Assembly: GCF_024763615.1 (NCBI RefSeq)
Contig: NW_026604420.1
Span: 248,001-312,000, forward strand
Source of the DNA: Phlebotomus papatasi
Taxonomy: Eukaryota; Arthropoda; Insecta; Diptera; Psychodidae
Direction: 5' to 3'
Length of the DNA stretch: 64,000 bases
Below the pieces are notes generated by a model. It did no database searches, was not told the origin of the DNA, and saw nothing but the letters and a program-made list of their open reading frames with translations. Made by a program: the position numbers and the translations under genes. The stretch's first letter is position 1. The number at the start of each line of letters is the position of its first letter. This document shows, piece after piece, positions 49,691 to 62,190 of this stretch.

Positions 49691-52600
49691 GAAAAATTCC
49701 CACCAAAACTCATCATGATCCCACCCTTGGGAGTTTTTTTTAATTTTTTAAAAATGCCAAAATCTGCTCTAGAAGCCGCAATTATTAAAACTTCTCAATG
49801 AAAATCACATTAGAATACTTCAAATAATTCTACCAATCAATTAATATCATTAGTTGAATTATTTTCTTGGAAAAATTCCCACAAAAATCATCATGATCCC
49901 ACCCTTGGGAGTTTTTTTTTAATTTTTTAAAAATGCCAAAATCTGCTCTAGAAGCCGCAATTCTTAAAATTTCTCAATGAAAATCACATTAGAATACTTC
50001 ATATAATTCTACCAATCAATTAATATCATTAGTTGAATTATTTTCTTGGAAAAATTCCCACCAAAAATCATCATGACCCCACCCTTGGAAGGTTTTTTTT
50101 AATTTTTTAAAAATGCCAAAATCTGCTCTAGAAACCGCAATTCTTAAAATTTCTCAATGAAAATCACATTAGAATACTTCAAGTAATTCTACCAATCAAT
50201 TAATATCATTAGTTGAATTTTTTTCTTGGAAAAATTCCCACCAAAAATCATCATGATCCCACCCTTGGGAGTTTTTTTTTAATTTTTTAAAAATGCCAAA
50301 ATCTGCTCTAGAAACCGCAATTCTTAAAATTTCTCAATGAAAATCACATTAGAATACTTCAAATAATTCTACCAATCAATTAATATCATTAGTTGAATTA
50401 TTTTCTTGGAAAAATTCCCACAAAAATCATCATGATCCCACCCTTGGGAGTTTTTTTTAATTTTTTAAAAATGCCAAAATCTGCTCTAAAAACCGCAATT
50501 CTTAAAATTTCTCAATGAAAATCACATTAGAATACTTCAAATAATTCTACCAATCAATTAATATCATTAGTTGAATTATTTTCTTGGAAAAATTCCCACA
50601 AAAATCATCATGATCCCACCCTTGGGAGTTTTTTTTTTTAATTTTTAAAAATGCCAAAATCTGCTCTAGAAACCGCAATTCTTAAAATTTCTCAATGAAA
50701 ATCACATTAGAATACTTCAAATAATTCTACCAATCAATTAATATCATTAGTTGAATTTTTTTCTTGGAAAAATTCCCACCAAAACTCATCATGATCCCAC
50801 CCTTGGGAGTTTTTTTTTAATTTTTTAAAAATGCCAAAATCTGCTCTAGAAACCGCAATTCTTAAAATTTCTCAATGAAAATCACATTAGAATACTTCAA
50901 ATAATTCTACCAATCAATTAATATCATTAGTTGAATTATTTTCTTGGAAAAATTCCCACAAAAATCATCATGATCCCACCCTTGGGAGTTTTTTTTTAAT
51001 TTTTTAAAAATGCCAAAATCTGCTCTAGAAACCGCAATTCTTAAAATTTCTCAATGAAAATCACATTAGAATACTTCAAATAATTCTACCAATCAATTAA
51101 TATCATTAGTTGAATTATTTTCTTGGAAAAATTCCCACAAAAATCATCATGATCCCACCCTTGGGAGTTTTTTTTAATTTTTTAAAAATGCCAAAATCTG
51201 CTCTAAAAACCGCAATTCTTAAAATTTCTCAATGAAAATCACATTAGACTACTTCAAATAATTCTACCAATCAATTAATATCATTAGTTGAATTATTTTC
51301 TTGGAAAAATTCCCACAAAAATCATCATGATCCCACTTTTGGGAGTTTTTTTTTAATTTTTTAAAAATGCCAAAATCTGCTCTAGAAACCGCAATTCTTA
51401 AAATTTCTCAATGAAAATCACATTAGAATACTTCAAATAATTCTACCAATCAATTAATATCATTAGTTGAATTATTTTCTTAAAAAATTCCCACCAAAAA
51501 TCATCATGACCCCACCCTGGAAAGGTTTTTTTTAATTTTTTAAAAATGCCAAAATCTGCTCTAGAAACCGCAATTCTTAAAATTTCTCAATGAAAATCAC
51601 ATTAAAATACTTCAAATATTTCTACCAATCAATTAATATCATTAGTTGAATTTTTTTCTTGGAAAAATTCCCACCAAAACTCAACATGATCCCACCCTTG
51701 GGAGTTTTTTAATTTTTTAAAAATGCCAAAATCTGCTCTAAAAACCGCAATTCTTAAAATTTCTCAATGAAAATCACATTAGAATACTTCAAATAATTCT
51801 ACCAATCAATTAATATCATTAGTTGAATTTTTTTCTTGGAAAAATTCCCACCAAAAATCATCATGATCCCACCCTTGGGAGTTTTTTTTAATTTTTTAAA
51901 AATGCCAAAATCTGCTCTAGAAGCCGCAATTATTAAAACTTCTCAATGAAAATCACATTAGAATACTTCATATAATTCTAGCAATCAATTAATATCATTA
52001 GTTGAATTATTTTCTTGGAAAAATTCCCACAAAAATCATCATGATCCCGCCCTTGGGAGTTTTTTTTAATTTTTTAAAAATGCCAAAATCTGCTCTAGAA
52101 GCCGCAATTCTTAAAATTTCTCAATGAAAATCACATTAGAATACTTCATATAATTCTACCAATCAATTAATATCATTAGTTGAATTATTTTCTTGGAAAA
52201 ATTCCCACCAAAAATCATCATGACCCCACCCTTGGAAGGTTTTTTTTAATTTTTTAAAAATGCCAAAATCTGCTCTAGAAACCGCAATTCTTAAAATTTC
52301 TCAATTAAAATCACATTAGAATACTTCAAGTAATTCTACCAATCAATTAATATCATTAGTTGAATTTTTTTCTTGGAAAAATTCCCACCAAAAATCATCA
52401 TGATCCCACCCTTGGGAGTTTTTTTTTAATTTTTTAAAAATGCCAAAATCTGCTCTAGAAGCCGCAATTCTTAAAACTTCTCAATGAAAATCACATTAGA
52501 ATACTTCAAATAATTCTACCAATCAATTAATATCATTAGTTGAATTATTTTCTTGGAAAAATTCCCACAAAAATCATCATGATCCCACCCTTGGGAGTTT

Positions 52601-54523
52601 TTTTTTATTTTTTAAAAATGCCAAAATCTGCTCTAGAAGCCGCAATTCTTAAAACTTCTCAATGAAAATCACATTAGAATACTTCAAATAATTCTACCAA
52701 TCAATTAATATCATTAGTTGAATTATTTTCTTGGAAAAATTCCCACAAAAATCATCATGATCCCACCCTTGGGAGTTTTTTTTAATTTTTTAAAAATGCC
52801 AAAATCTGCTCTAAAAACCGCAATTCTTAAAATTTCTCAATGAAAATCACATTAGAATACTTCAAATAAATCTACCAATCAATTAATATCATTAGTTGAA
52901 TTATTTTCTTGGAAAAATTCCCACAAAAATCATCATGATCCCACCCTTGGGAGTTTTTTTTTTATTTTTTAAAAATGCTAAAATCTGCTCTAGAAACCGC
53001 AATTCTTAAAATTTCTCAATGAAAATCACATCAGAATACTTCAAATAATTCTACCAATCAATTAATATCATTAGTTGAATTTTTTTCTTGGAAAAATTCC
53101 CACAAAAATCATCATGATCCCACCCTTGGGAGGTTTTTTTTAATTTTTTAAAAATGCCAAAATCTGCTCTAGAAACCGCAATTCTTAAAATTTCTCAATG
53201 AAAATCACATTAGAATACTTCAAATAATTCTATCAATCAATTAATATCATTAGTTGAATTATTTTCTTGGAAAAATTCCCACAAAAATCATCATGATCCC
53301 ACCCTTGGGAGTTTTTTTTTTTAATTTTTAAAAATGCCAAAATCTGCTCTAGAAACCGCAATTCTTAAAATTTCTCAATGAAAATCACATTAGAATACTT
53401 CAAATAATTCTACCAATCAATTAATATCATTAGTTGAATTTTTTTCTTGGAAAAATTCCCACCAAAACTCATCATGATCCCACCCTTGGGAGTTTTTTTT
53501 TAATTTTTTAAAAATGCCAAAATCTGCTCTAGAAACCGCAATTCTTAAAATTTCTCAATGAAAATCACATTAGAATACTTCAAATAATTCTACCAATCAA
53601 TTAATATCATTAGTTGAATTTTTTTCTTGGAAAAATTCCCACAAAAATCATCATGATCCCACCCTTGGGAGGTTTTTTTTAATTTTTAAAAATGCCAAAA
53701 TCTGCTCTAGAAACCGCAATTCTTAAAATTTCTCAATGAAAATCACATTAGAATACTTCAAATAATTCTACCAATCAATTAATATCATTAGTTGAATTTT
53801 TTTCTTGGAAAAATTCCCACCAAAACTCATCATGATCCCACCCTTGGAAGTTTTTTAATTTTTTAAAAATGCCAAAATCTGCTCTAAAAACCGCAATTCT
53901 TAAAATTTCTCAATGAAAATCACATTAGAATACTTCAAATAATTCTACCAATCAATTAATATCATTAGTTGAATTTTTTTCTTGGAAAAATTCCCACCAA
54001 AAATCATCATGATCCCACCCTTGGGAGTTTTTTTTTTAATTTTTTAAAAATGCCAAAATCTGCTCTAGAAGCCGCAATTCTTAAAATTTCTCAATGAAAA
54101 TCACATTACAATACTTCAAATAATTCTACCAATCAATTAATATCATTAGTTGAATTATTTTCTTGGAAAAATTCCCACAAAAATCATCATGATCCCACCC
54201 TTGGGAGTTTTTTTTTAATTTTTTAAAAATGCCAAAATCTGCTCTAAAAACCGCAATTCTTAAAATTTCTCAATGAAAATCAGATTAGAATACTTCAAAT
54301 AATTCTACCAATCAATTAATATCATTAGTTGAATCTTTTTCTTGGAAAAATTCCCACCAAAACTCATCATGATCCCACCCTTGGGAGTTTTTTTTAATTT
54401 TTTAAAAATGCCAAAATCTGCTCTAGAAACCGCAATTCTTAAAATTTCTCAATGAAAATCACATTAGAATACTTCAAATAATTCTACCAATCAATTAATA
54501 TCATTAGTTGAATTTTTTTCTTG
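49691..54523. repeat. Satellite region V: mixed, with region-III modules
   Basis: Contains two copies of the catataattc, gacccc/ggaagg, caagtaatt series otherwise found in region III (50000-50180 and 52147-52327, offset 2147 bp), plus aaaacttctc and aattattaaa monomers. A cluster of private changes lies at 51.24-52.31 kb. Towards the end, cattacaatac (54107), cagattag (54283) and the first gaatctttttc tail (54334) appear. Confidence 0.65.
51240..52310. repeat. Pocket of divergent monomers
   Basis: Private or rare changes cluster here: agactact (51246), cccacttttggg (51335), cttaaaaaattccc (51478), cctggaaagg (51517), attaaaatac (51602), aaatatttcta (51616), caacatgatc (51682), ctagcaatc (51978), cccgccc (52047) and caattaaaatc (52303). 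Most monomers elsewhere have none or one. Confidence 0.75.
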
Positions 54524-55243
54524 GAAAAATTCCCACCAAAACTCATCATGAACCCACCCTTGGGAGTTTTTTTTTTTAATTTTTTAAAAATGCCAAAATC
54601 TGCTCTAAAAACCGCAATTCTTAAAATTTCTCAATGAAAATCACATTAGAATACTTCAAATAATTCTACCAATCAATTAATATCATTAGTTGAATTATTT
54701 TCTTGGAAAAATTCCCACAAAAATCATTATGATCCCACCCTTGGGAGTTTTTTTTTAATTTTTTAAAAATGCCAAAATCTGCTCTAGAAACCGCAATTCT
54801 TAAAATTTCTCAATGAAAATCACATTAGAATACTTCAAATAATTCTACCAATCAATTAATATCATTAGTTGAATTATTTTCTTGGAAAAATTCCCACAAA
54901 AATCATCATGATCCCACCCTTGGGAGTTTTTTTTTTTAATTTTTAAAAATGCCAAAATCTGCTCTAGAAACCGCAATTCTTAAAATTTCTCAATGAAAAT
55001 CACATTAGAATACTTCAAATAATTCTACCAATCAATTAATATCATTAGTTGAATTATTTTCTTGGAAAAATTCCCACAAAAATCATCATGATCCCACCCT
55101 TGGGAGTTTTTTTTTAATTTTTTAAAAATGCCAAAATCTGCTCTAGAAACCGCAATTCTTAAAATTTCTCAATGAAAATCACATTAGAATACTTCAAATA
55201 ATTCTACCAATCAATTAATATCATTAGTTGAATTTTTTTCTTG

Positions 55244-58200
55244 GAAAAATTCCCACCAAAACTCATCATGATCCCACCCTTGGGAGATTTTTAAATTTTT
55301 TAAAAATGCCAAAATCTGCTCTAGAAACCGCAATTCTTAAAATTTCTCAATGAAACTCACATTAGAATACTTCAAATAATTCTGCCAATCAATTAATATC
55401 ATTAGTTGAATTATTTTCTTGGAAAAATTCCCACAAAAATCATCATGATCCCACCCTTGGGAGTTTTTTTTAATTTTTTAAAAATGCCAAAATCTGCTCT
55501 AGAAACCGCAATTCTTAAAATTTCTCAATGAAAATCACATTAGAATACTTCAAATAATTCTACCAATCAATTAATATCATTAGTTGAATTATTTTCTTGG
55601 AAAAATTCCCACAAAAATCATCATGATCCCACCCTTGGGAGTTTTTTTAATTTTTTAAAAATGCCAAAATCTGCTCTAGAAACCGCAATTCTTAAAATTT
55701 CTCATTGAAAATCACATTAGAATACTTCAAATAATTCAACCAATCAATTAATATCATTAGTTGATTTTTTTTCTTGGAAAAATTCCCACCAAAAATCATC
55801 ATGATCCCACCCTTGGGAGTTTCTTTTAATTTTTTAAAAATGCCAAAATCTGCTCTAGAAGCCGCAATTCTTAAAATTTCTCAATGAAAATCACATTAGA
55901 ATACTTCAAATAATTCTACCAATCAATTAATATCATTAGTTGAATTATTTTCTTGGAAAAATTCCCACCAAAACTCATCATGAACCCACCCTTGGGAGTT
56001 TTTTTTTTTAATTTTTTAAAAATGCCAAAATCTGCTCTAAAAACCGCAATTCTTAAAATTTCTCAATGAAAATCACATTAGAATACTTCAAATAATTCTA
56101 CCAATCAATTAATATCATTAGTTGAATTTTTTCTTGGAAAAATTCCCACAAAAATCATTATGATCCCACCCTTGGGAGTTTTTTTTTAATTTTTTAAAAA
56201 TGCCAAAATCTGCTCTAGAAACCGCAATTCTTAAAATTTCTCAATGAAAATCACATTAGAATACTTCAAATAATTCTGCCAATCAATTAATATCATTAGT
56301 TGAATTATTTTCTTGGAAAAATTCCCACAAAAATCATCATGATCCCACCCTTGGGAGTTTTTTTTTTAATTTTTTAAAAATGCCAAAATCTGCTCTAGAA
56401 ACCGCAATTCTTAAAATTTCTCAATGAAAATCACATTAGAATACTTCAAATAATTCTACCAATCAATTAATATCATTAGTTGAATTATTTTCTTGGAAAA
56501 ATTCCCACAAAAATCATCATGATCCCACCCTTGGGAGTTTTTTTTTAATTTTTAAAAATGCCAAAATCTGCTCTAGAAACCGCAATTCTTAAAATTTCTC
56601 AATGAAAATCACATTAGAATACTTCAAATAATTCTACCAATCAATTAATATCATTAGTTGAATTATTTTCTTGGAAAAATTCCCACAAAAATCATCATGA
56701 TCCCACCCTTGGGAGTTTTTTTAATTTTTTAAAAATGCCAAAATCTGCTCTAGAAACCGCAATTCTTAAAATTTCTCATTGAAAATCACATTAGAATACT
56801 TCAAATAATTCAACCAATCAATTAATATCATTAGTTGAATTTTTTTCTTGGAAAAATTCCCACCAAAACTCATCATGAAGCCACCCTTGGGAGTTTTTTT
56901 TTTTAATTTTTTAAAAATGCCAAAATCTGCTCTAAAAACCGCAATTCTTAAAATTTCTCAATGAAAATCACATTAGAATACTTCAAATAATTCTACCAAT
57001 CAATTAATATCATTAGTTGAATTATTTTCTTGGAAAAATTCCCACAAAAATCATCATGAACCCACCCTTGGGAGTTTTTTTTTTAATTTTTTAAAAATGC
57101 CAAAATCTGCTCTAAAAACCGCAATTCTTAAAATTTCTCAATGAAAATCACATTAGAATACTTCAAATAATTCTACCAATCAATTAATATCATTAGTTGA
57201 ATTATTTTCTTGGAAAAATTCCCACAAAAATCATTATGATCCCACCCTTGGGAGTTTTTTTTTAATTTTTTAAAAATGCCAAAATCTGCTCTAGAAACCG
57301 CAATTCTTAAAATTTCTCAATGAAAATCACATTAGAATACTTCAAATAATTCTACCAATCAATTAATATCATTAGTTGAATTATTTTCTTGGAAAAATTC
57401 CCACAAAAATCATCATGATCCCACCCTTGGGAGTTTTTTTTTTAATTTTTAAAAATGCCAAAATCTGCTCTAGAAACCGCAATTCTTAAAATTTCTCAAT
57501 GAAAATCACATTAGAATACTTCAAATAATTCTACCAATCAATTAATATCATTAGTTGAATTATTTTCTTGGAAAAATTCCCACAAAAATCATTATGATCC
57601 CACCCTTGGGAGTTTTTTTTTAATTTTTTAAAAATGCCAAAATCTGCTCTAGAAACCGCAATTCTTAAAATTTCTCAATGAAAATCACATTAGAATACTT
57701 CAAATAATTCTACCAATCAATTAATATCATTAGTTGAATTATTTTCTTGGAAAAATTCCCACAAAAATCATCATGATCCCACCCTTGGGAGTTTTTTTTT
57801 TTAATTTTTAAAAATGCCAAAATCTGCTCTAGAAACCGCAATTCTTAAAATTTCTCAATGAAAATCACATTAGAATACTTCAAATAATTCTACCAATCAA
57901 TTAATATCATTAGTTGAATCTTTTTCTTGGAAAAATTCCCACCAAAACTCATCATGATCCCACCCTTGGGAGTTTTTTTTAATTTTTTAAAAATGCCAAA
58001 ATCTGCTCTAGAAACCGCAATTCTTAAAATTTCTCAATGAAAATCACATTAGAATACTTCAAATAATTCTACCAATCAATTAATATCATTAGTTGAATTT
58101 TTTTCTTGGAAAAATTCCCACCAAAACTCATCATGAACCCACCCTTGGGAGTTTTTTTTTTAATTTTTTAAAAATGCCAAAATCTGCTCTAAAAACCGCA

Positions 58201-58308
58201 ATTCTTAAAATTTCTCAATGAAAATCACATTAGAATACTTCAAATAATTCTACCAATCAATTAATATCATTAGTTGAATTTTTTTCTTGGAAAAATTCCC
58301 ACCAAAAC
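55244..58308. repeat. ~3.06-kb block, copied at ~+3.88 kb (copy A)
   Basis: Starts at an aaactc monomer with gggagatttttaaa. Marks in order: attctgcc, cattgaaa with attcaacc and gttgatttt, gaaccc, a six-T gaattttttcttgg tail (56125), cattatg (56158), attctgcc (56277), cattgaaa (56775), gaagccaccc (56877), gaaccc (57058), cattatg (57233, 57591), gaatctttttc (57920), gaaccc (58136). Each has a partner 3876-3887 bp downstream. Confidence 0.8.
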
Positions 58309-58832
58309 TCATCATGAACCCACCCTTGGGAGTTTTTTTTTTTTAATTTTTTTAAAAAGGCCAAAATCTGCTCTAAAAACCGCAATTCTTAAAATTTCTC
58401 AATGAAAATCACATTAGAATACTTCAAATAATTCTACCAATCAATTAATATCATTAGTTGAATTATTTTCTTGGAAAAATTCCCACAAAAATCATTATGA
58501 TCCCACCCTTGGGAGTTTTTTTTTAATTTTTTAAAAATGCCAAAATCTGCTCTAGAAACCGCAATTCTTAAAATTTCTCAATGAAAATCACATTAGAATA
58601 CTTCAAATAATTCTACCAATCAATTAATATCATTAGTTGAATTATTTTCTTGGAAAAATTCCCACAAAAATCATCATGATCCCACCCTTGGGAGTTTTTT
58701 TTTTTAATTTTTAAAAATGCCAAAATCTGCTCTAGAAACCGCAATTCTTAAAATTTCTCAATGAAAATCACATTAGAATACTTCAAATAATTCTACCAAT
58801 CAATTAATATCATTAGTTGAATTATTTTCTTG

Positions 58833-58941
58833 GAAAAATTCCCACAAAAATCATCATGATCCCACCCTTGGGAGTTTTTTTTTAATTTTTTAAAAATGCC
58901 AAAATCTGCTCTAGAAACCGCAATTCTTAAAATTTCTCAAT
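58833..58941. repeat. Truncated monomer (109 bp)
   Basis: The monomer runs normally to ctcaatgaaaa and then continues as aattcccac, the start of the next monomer. The 3' third, including the tcaattaat dyad and cttgg, is missing (about 70 bp). The word gaaaa is shared by both parental sites, giving microhomology. The next monomer (58942-59120) has an extra CpG in gccgcgattc. Confidence 0.9.
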
Positions 58942-59120
58942 GAAAAATTCCCACAAAAATCATCATGATCCCACCCTTGGGAGTTTTTTTTTAATTTTTA
59001 AAAAATGCCAAAATCTGCTCTAGAAGCCGCGATTCTTAAAATTTCTCAATGAAAATCACATTAGAATACTTCAAATAATTCTACCAATCAATTAATATCA
59101 TTAGTTGAATTTTTTTCTTG

Positions 59121-62100
59121 GAAAAATTCCCACCAAAACTCATCATGATCCCACCCTTGGGAGATTTTTAAATTTTTTAAAAATGCCAAAATCTGCTCTA
59201 GAAACCGCAATTCTTAAAATTTCTCAATGAAACTCACATTAGAATACTTCAAATAATTCTGCCAATCAATTAATATCATTAGTTGAATTATTTTCTTGGA
59301 AAAATTCCCACAAAAATCATCATGATCCCACCCTTGGGAGTTTTTTTTAATTTTTTAAAAATGCCAAAATCTGCTCTAGAAACCGCAATTCTTAAAATTT
59401 CTCAATGAAAATCACATTAGAATACTTCAAATAATTCTACCAATCAATTAATATCATTAGTTGAATTATTTTCTTGGAAAAATTCCCACAAAAATCATCA
59501 TGATCCCACCCTTGGGAGTTTTTTTAATTTTTTAAAAATGCCAAAATCTGCTCTAGAAACCGCAATTCTTAAAATTTCTCATTGAAAATCACATTAGAAT
59601 ACTTCAAATAATTCAACCAATCAATTAATATCATTAGTTGATTTTTTTTCTTGGAAAAATTCCCACCAAAAATCATCATGATCCCACCCTTGGGAGTTTT
59701 TTTTAATTTTTTAAAAATGCCAAAATCTGCTCTAGAAGCCGCAATTCTTAAAATTTCTCAATGAAAATCACATTAGAATACTTCAAATAATTCTACCAAT
59801 CAATTAATATCATTAGTTGAATTTTTTTCTTGGAAAAATTCCCACCAAAACTCATCATGAACCCACCCTTGGGAGTTTTTTTTTTTAATTTTTTAAAAAT
59901 GCCAAAATCTGCTCTAAAAACCGCAATTCTTAAAATTTCTCAATGAAAATCACATTAGAATACTTCAAATAATTCTACCAATCAATTAATATCATTAGTT
60001 GAATTTTTTCTTGGAAAAATTCCCACAAAAATCATTATGATCCCACCCTTGGGAGTTTTTTTTTAATTTTTTAAAAATGCCAAAATCTGCTCTAGAAACC
60101 GCAATTCTTAAAATTTCTCAATGAAACTCACATTAGAATACTTCAAATAATTCTGCCAATCAATTAATATCATTAGTTGAATTATTTTCTTGGAAAAATT
60201 CCCACAAAAATCATCATGATCCCACCCTTGGGAGTTTTTTTTTTAATTTTTTAAAAATGCCAAAATCTGCTCTAGAAACCGCAATTCTTAAAATTTCTCA
60301 ATGAAAATCACATTAGAATACTTCAAATAATTCTACCAATCAATTAATATCATTAGTTGAATTATTTTCTTGGAAAAATTCCCACAAAAATCATCATGAT
60401 CCCACCCTTGGGAGTTTTTTTTTTAATTTTTAAAAATGCCAAAATCTGCTCTAGAAACCGCAATTCTTAAAATTTCTCAATGAAAATCACATTAGAATAC
60501 TTCAAATAATTCTACCAATCAATTAATATCATTAGTTGAATTATTTTCTTGGAAAAATTCCCACAAAAATCATCATGATCCCACCCTTGGGAGTTTTTTT
60601 AATTTTTTAAAAATGCCAAAATCTGCTCTAGAAACCGCAATTCTTAAAATTTCTCATTGAAAATCACATTAGAATACTTCAAATAATTCAACCAATCAAT
60701 TAATATCATTAGTTGAATTTTTTTCTTGGAAAAATTCCCACCAAAACTCATCATGAACCCACCCTTGGGAGTTTATTTTTTTAATTTTTTAAAAATGCCA
60801 AAATCTGCTCTAAAAACCGCAATTCTTAAAATTTCTCAATGAAAATCACATTAGAATACTTCAAATAATTCTACCAATCAATTAATATCATTAGTTGAAT
60901 TATTTTCTTGGAAAAATTCCCACAAAAATCATCATGAACCCACCCTTGGGAGTTTTTTTTTTTTTAATTTTTTAAAAATGCCAAAATCTGCTCTAAAAAC
61001 CGCAATTCTTAAAATTTCTCAATGAAAATCACATTAGAATACTTCAAATAATTCTACCAATCAATTAATATCATTAGTTGAATTATTTTCTTGGAAAAAT
61101 TCCCACAAAAATCATTATGATCCCACCCTTGGGAGTTTTTTTTTAATTTTTTAAAAATGCCAAAATCTGCTCTAGAAACCGCAATTCTTAAAATTTCTCA
61201 ATGAAAATCACATTAGAATACTTCAAATAATTCTACCAATCAATTAATATCATTAGTTGAATTATTTTCTTGGAAAAATTCCCACAAAAATCATCATGAT
61301 CCCACCCTTGGGAGTTTTTTTTTTAATTTTTAAAAATGCCAAAATCTGCTCTAGAAACCGCAATTCTTAAAATTTCTCAATGAAAATCACATTAGAATAC
61401 TTCAAATAATTCTACCAATCAATTAATATCATTAGTTGAATTATTTTCTTGGAAAAATTCCCACAAAAATCATTATGATCCCACCCTTGGGAGTTTTTTT
61501 TTAATTTTTTAAAAATGCCAAAATCTGCTCTAGAAACCGCAATTCTTAAAATTTCTCAATGAAAATCACATTAGAATACTTCAAATAATTCTACCAATCA
61601 ATTAATATCATTAGTTGAATTATTTTCTTGGAAAAATTCCCACAAAAATCATCATGATCCCACCCTTGGGAGTTTTTTTTTTTAATTTTTAAAAATGCCA
61701 AAATCTGCTCTAGAAACCGCAATTCTTAAAATTTCTCAATGAAAATCACATTAGAATACTTCAAATAATTCTACCAATCAATTAATATCATTAGTTGAAT
61801 CTTTTTCTTGGAAAAATTCCCACCAAAACTCATCATGATCCCACCCTTGGGAGTTTTTTTTAATTTTTTAAAAATGCCAAAATCTGCTCTAGAAACCGCA
61901 ATTCTTAAAATTTCTCAATGAAAATCACATTAGAATACTTCAAATAATTCTACCAATCAATTAATATCATTAGTTGAATTTTTTTCTTGGAAAAATTCCC
62001 ACCAAAACTCATCATGAACCCACCCTTGGGAGTTTTTTTTTTTAATTTTTTAAAAATGCCAAAATCTGCTCTAAAAACCGCAATTCTTAAAATTTCTCAA

Positions 62101-62190
62101 TGAAAATCACATTAGAATACTTCAAATAATTCTACCAATCAATTAATATCATTAGTTGAATTTTTTTCTTGGAAAAATTCCCACAAAAAT
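59121..62190. repeat. ~3.07-kb block, copied at ~+3.88 kb (copy B)
   Basis: Partner of 55244-58308 with the same mark order. Small differences show it is not perfectly fresh: one extra atgaaactcac (60124), gaaccc where copy A has gaagcc (60757), and plain T where copy A has a c interruption near 55813. Correspondence stops near 62190, where a gatccc/gaagcc monomer replaces the expected gaaccc/aaaacc monomer. Confidence 0.8.
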
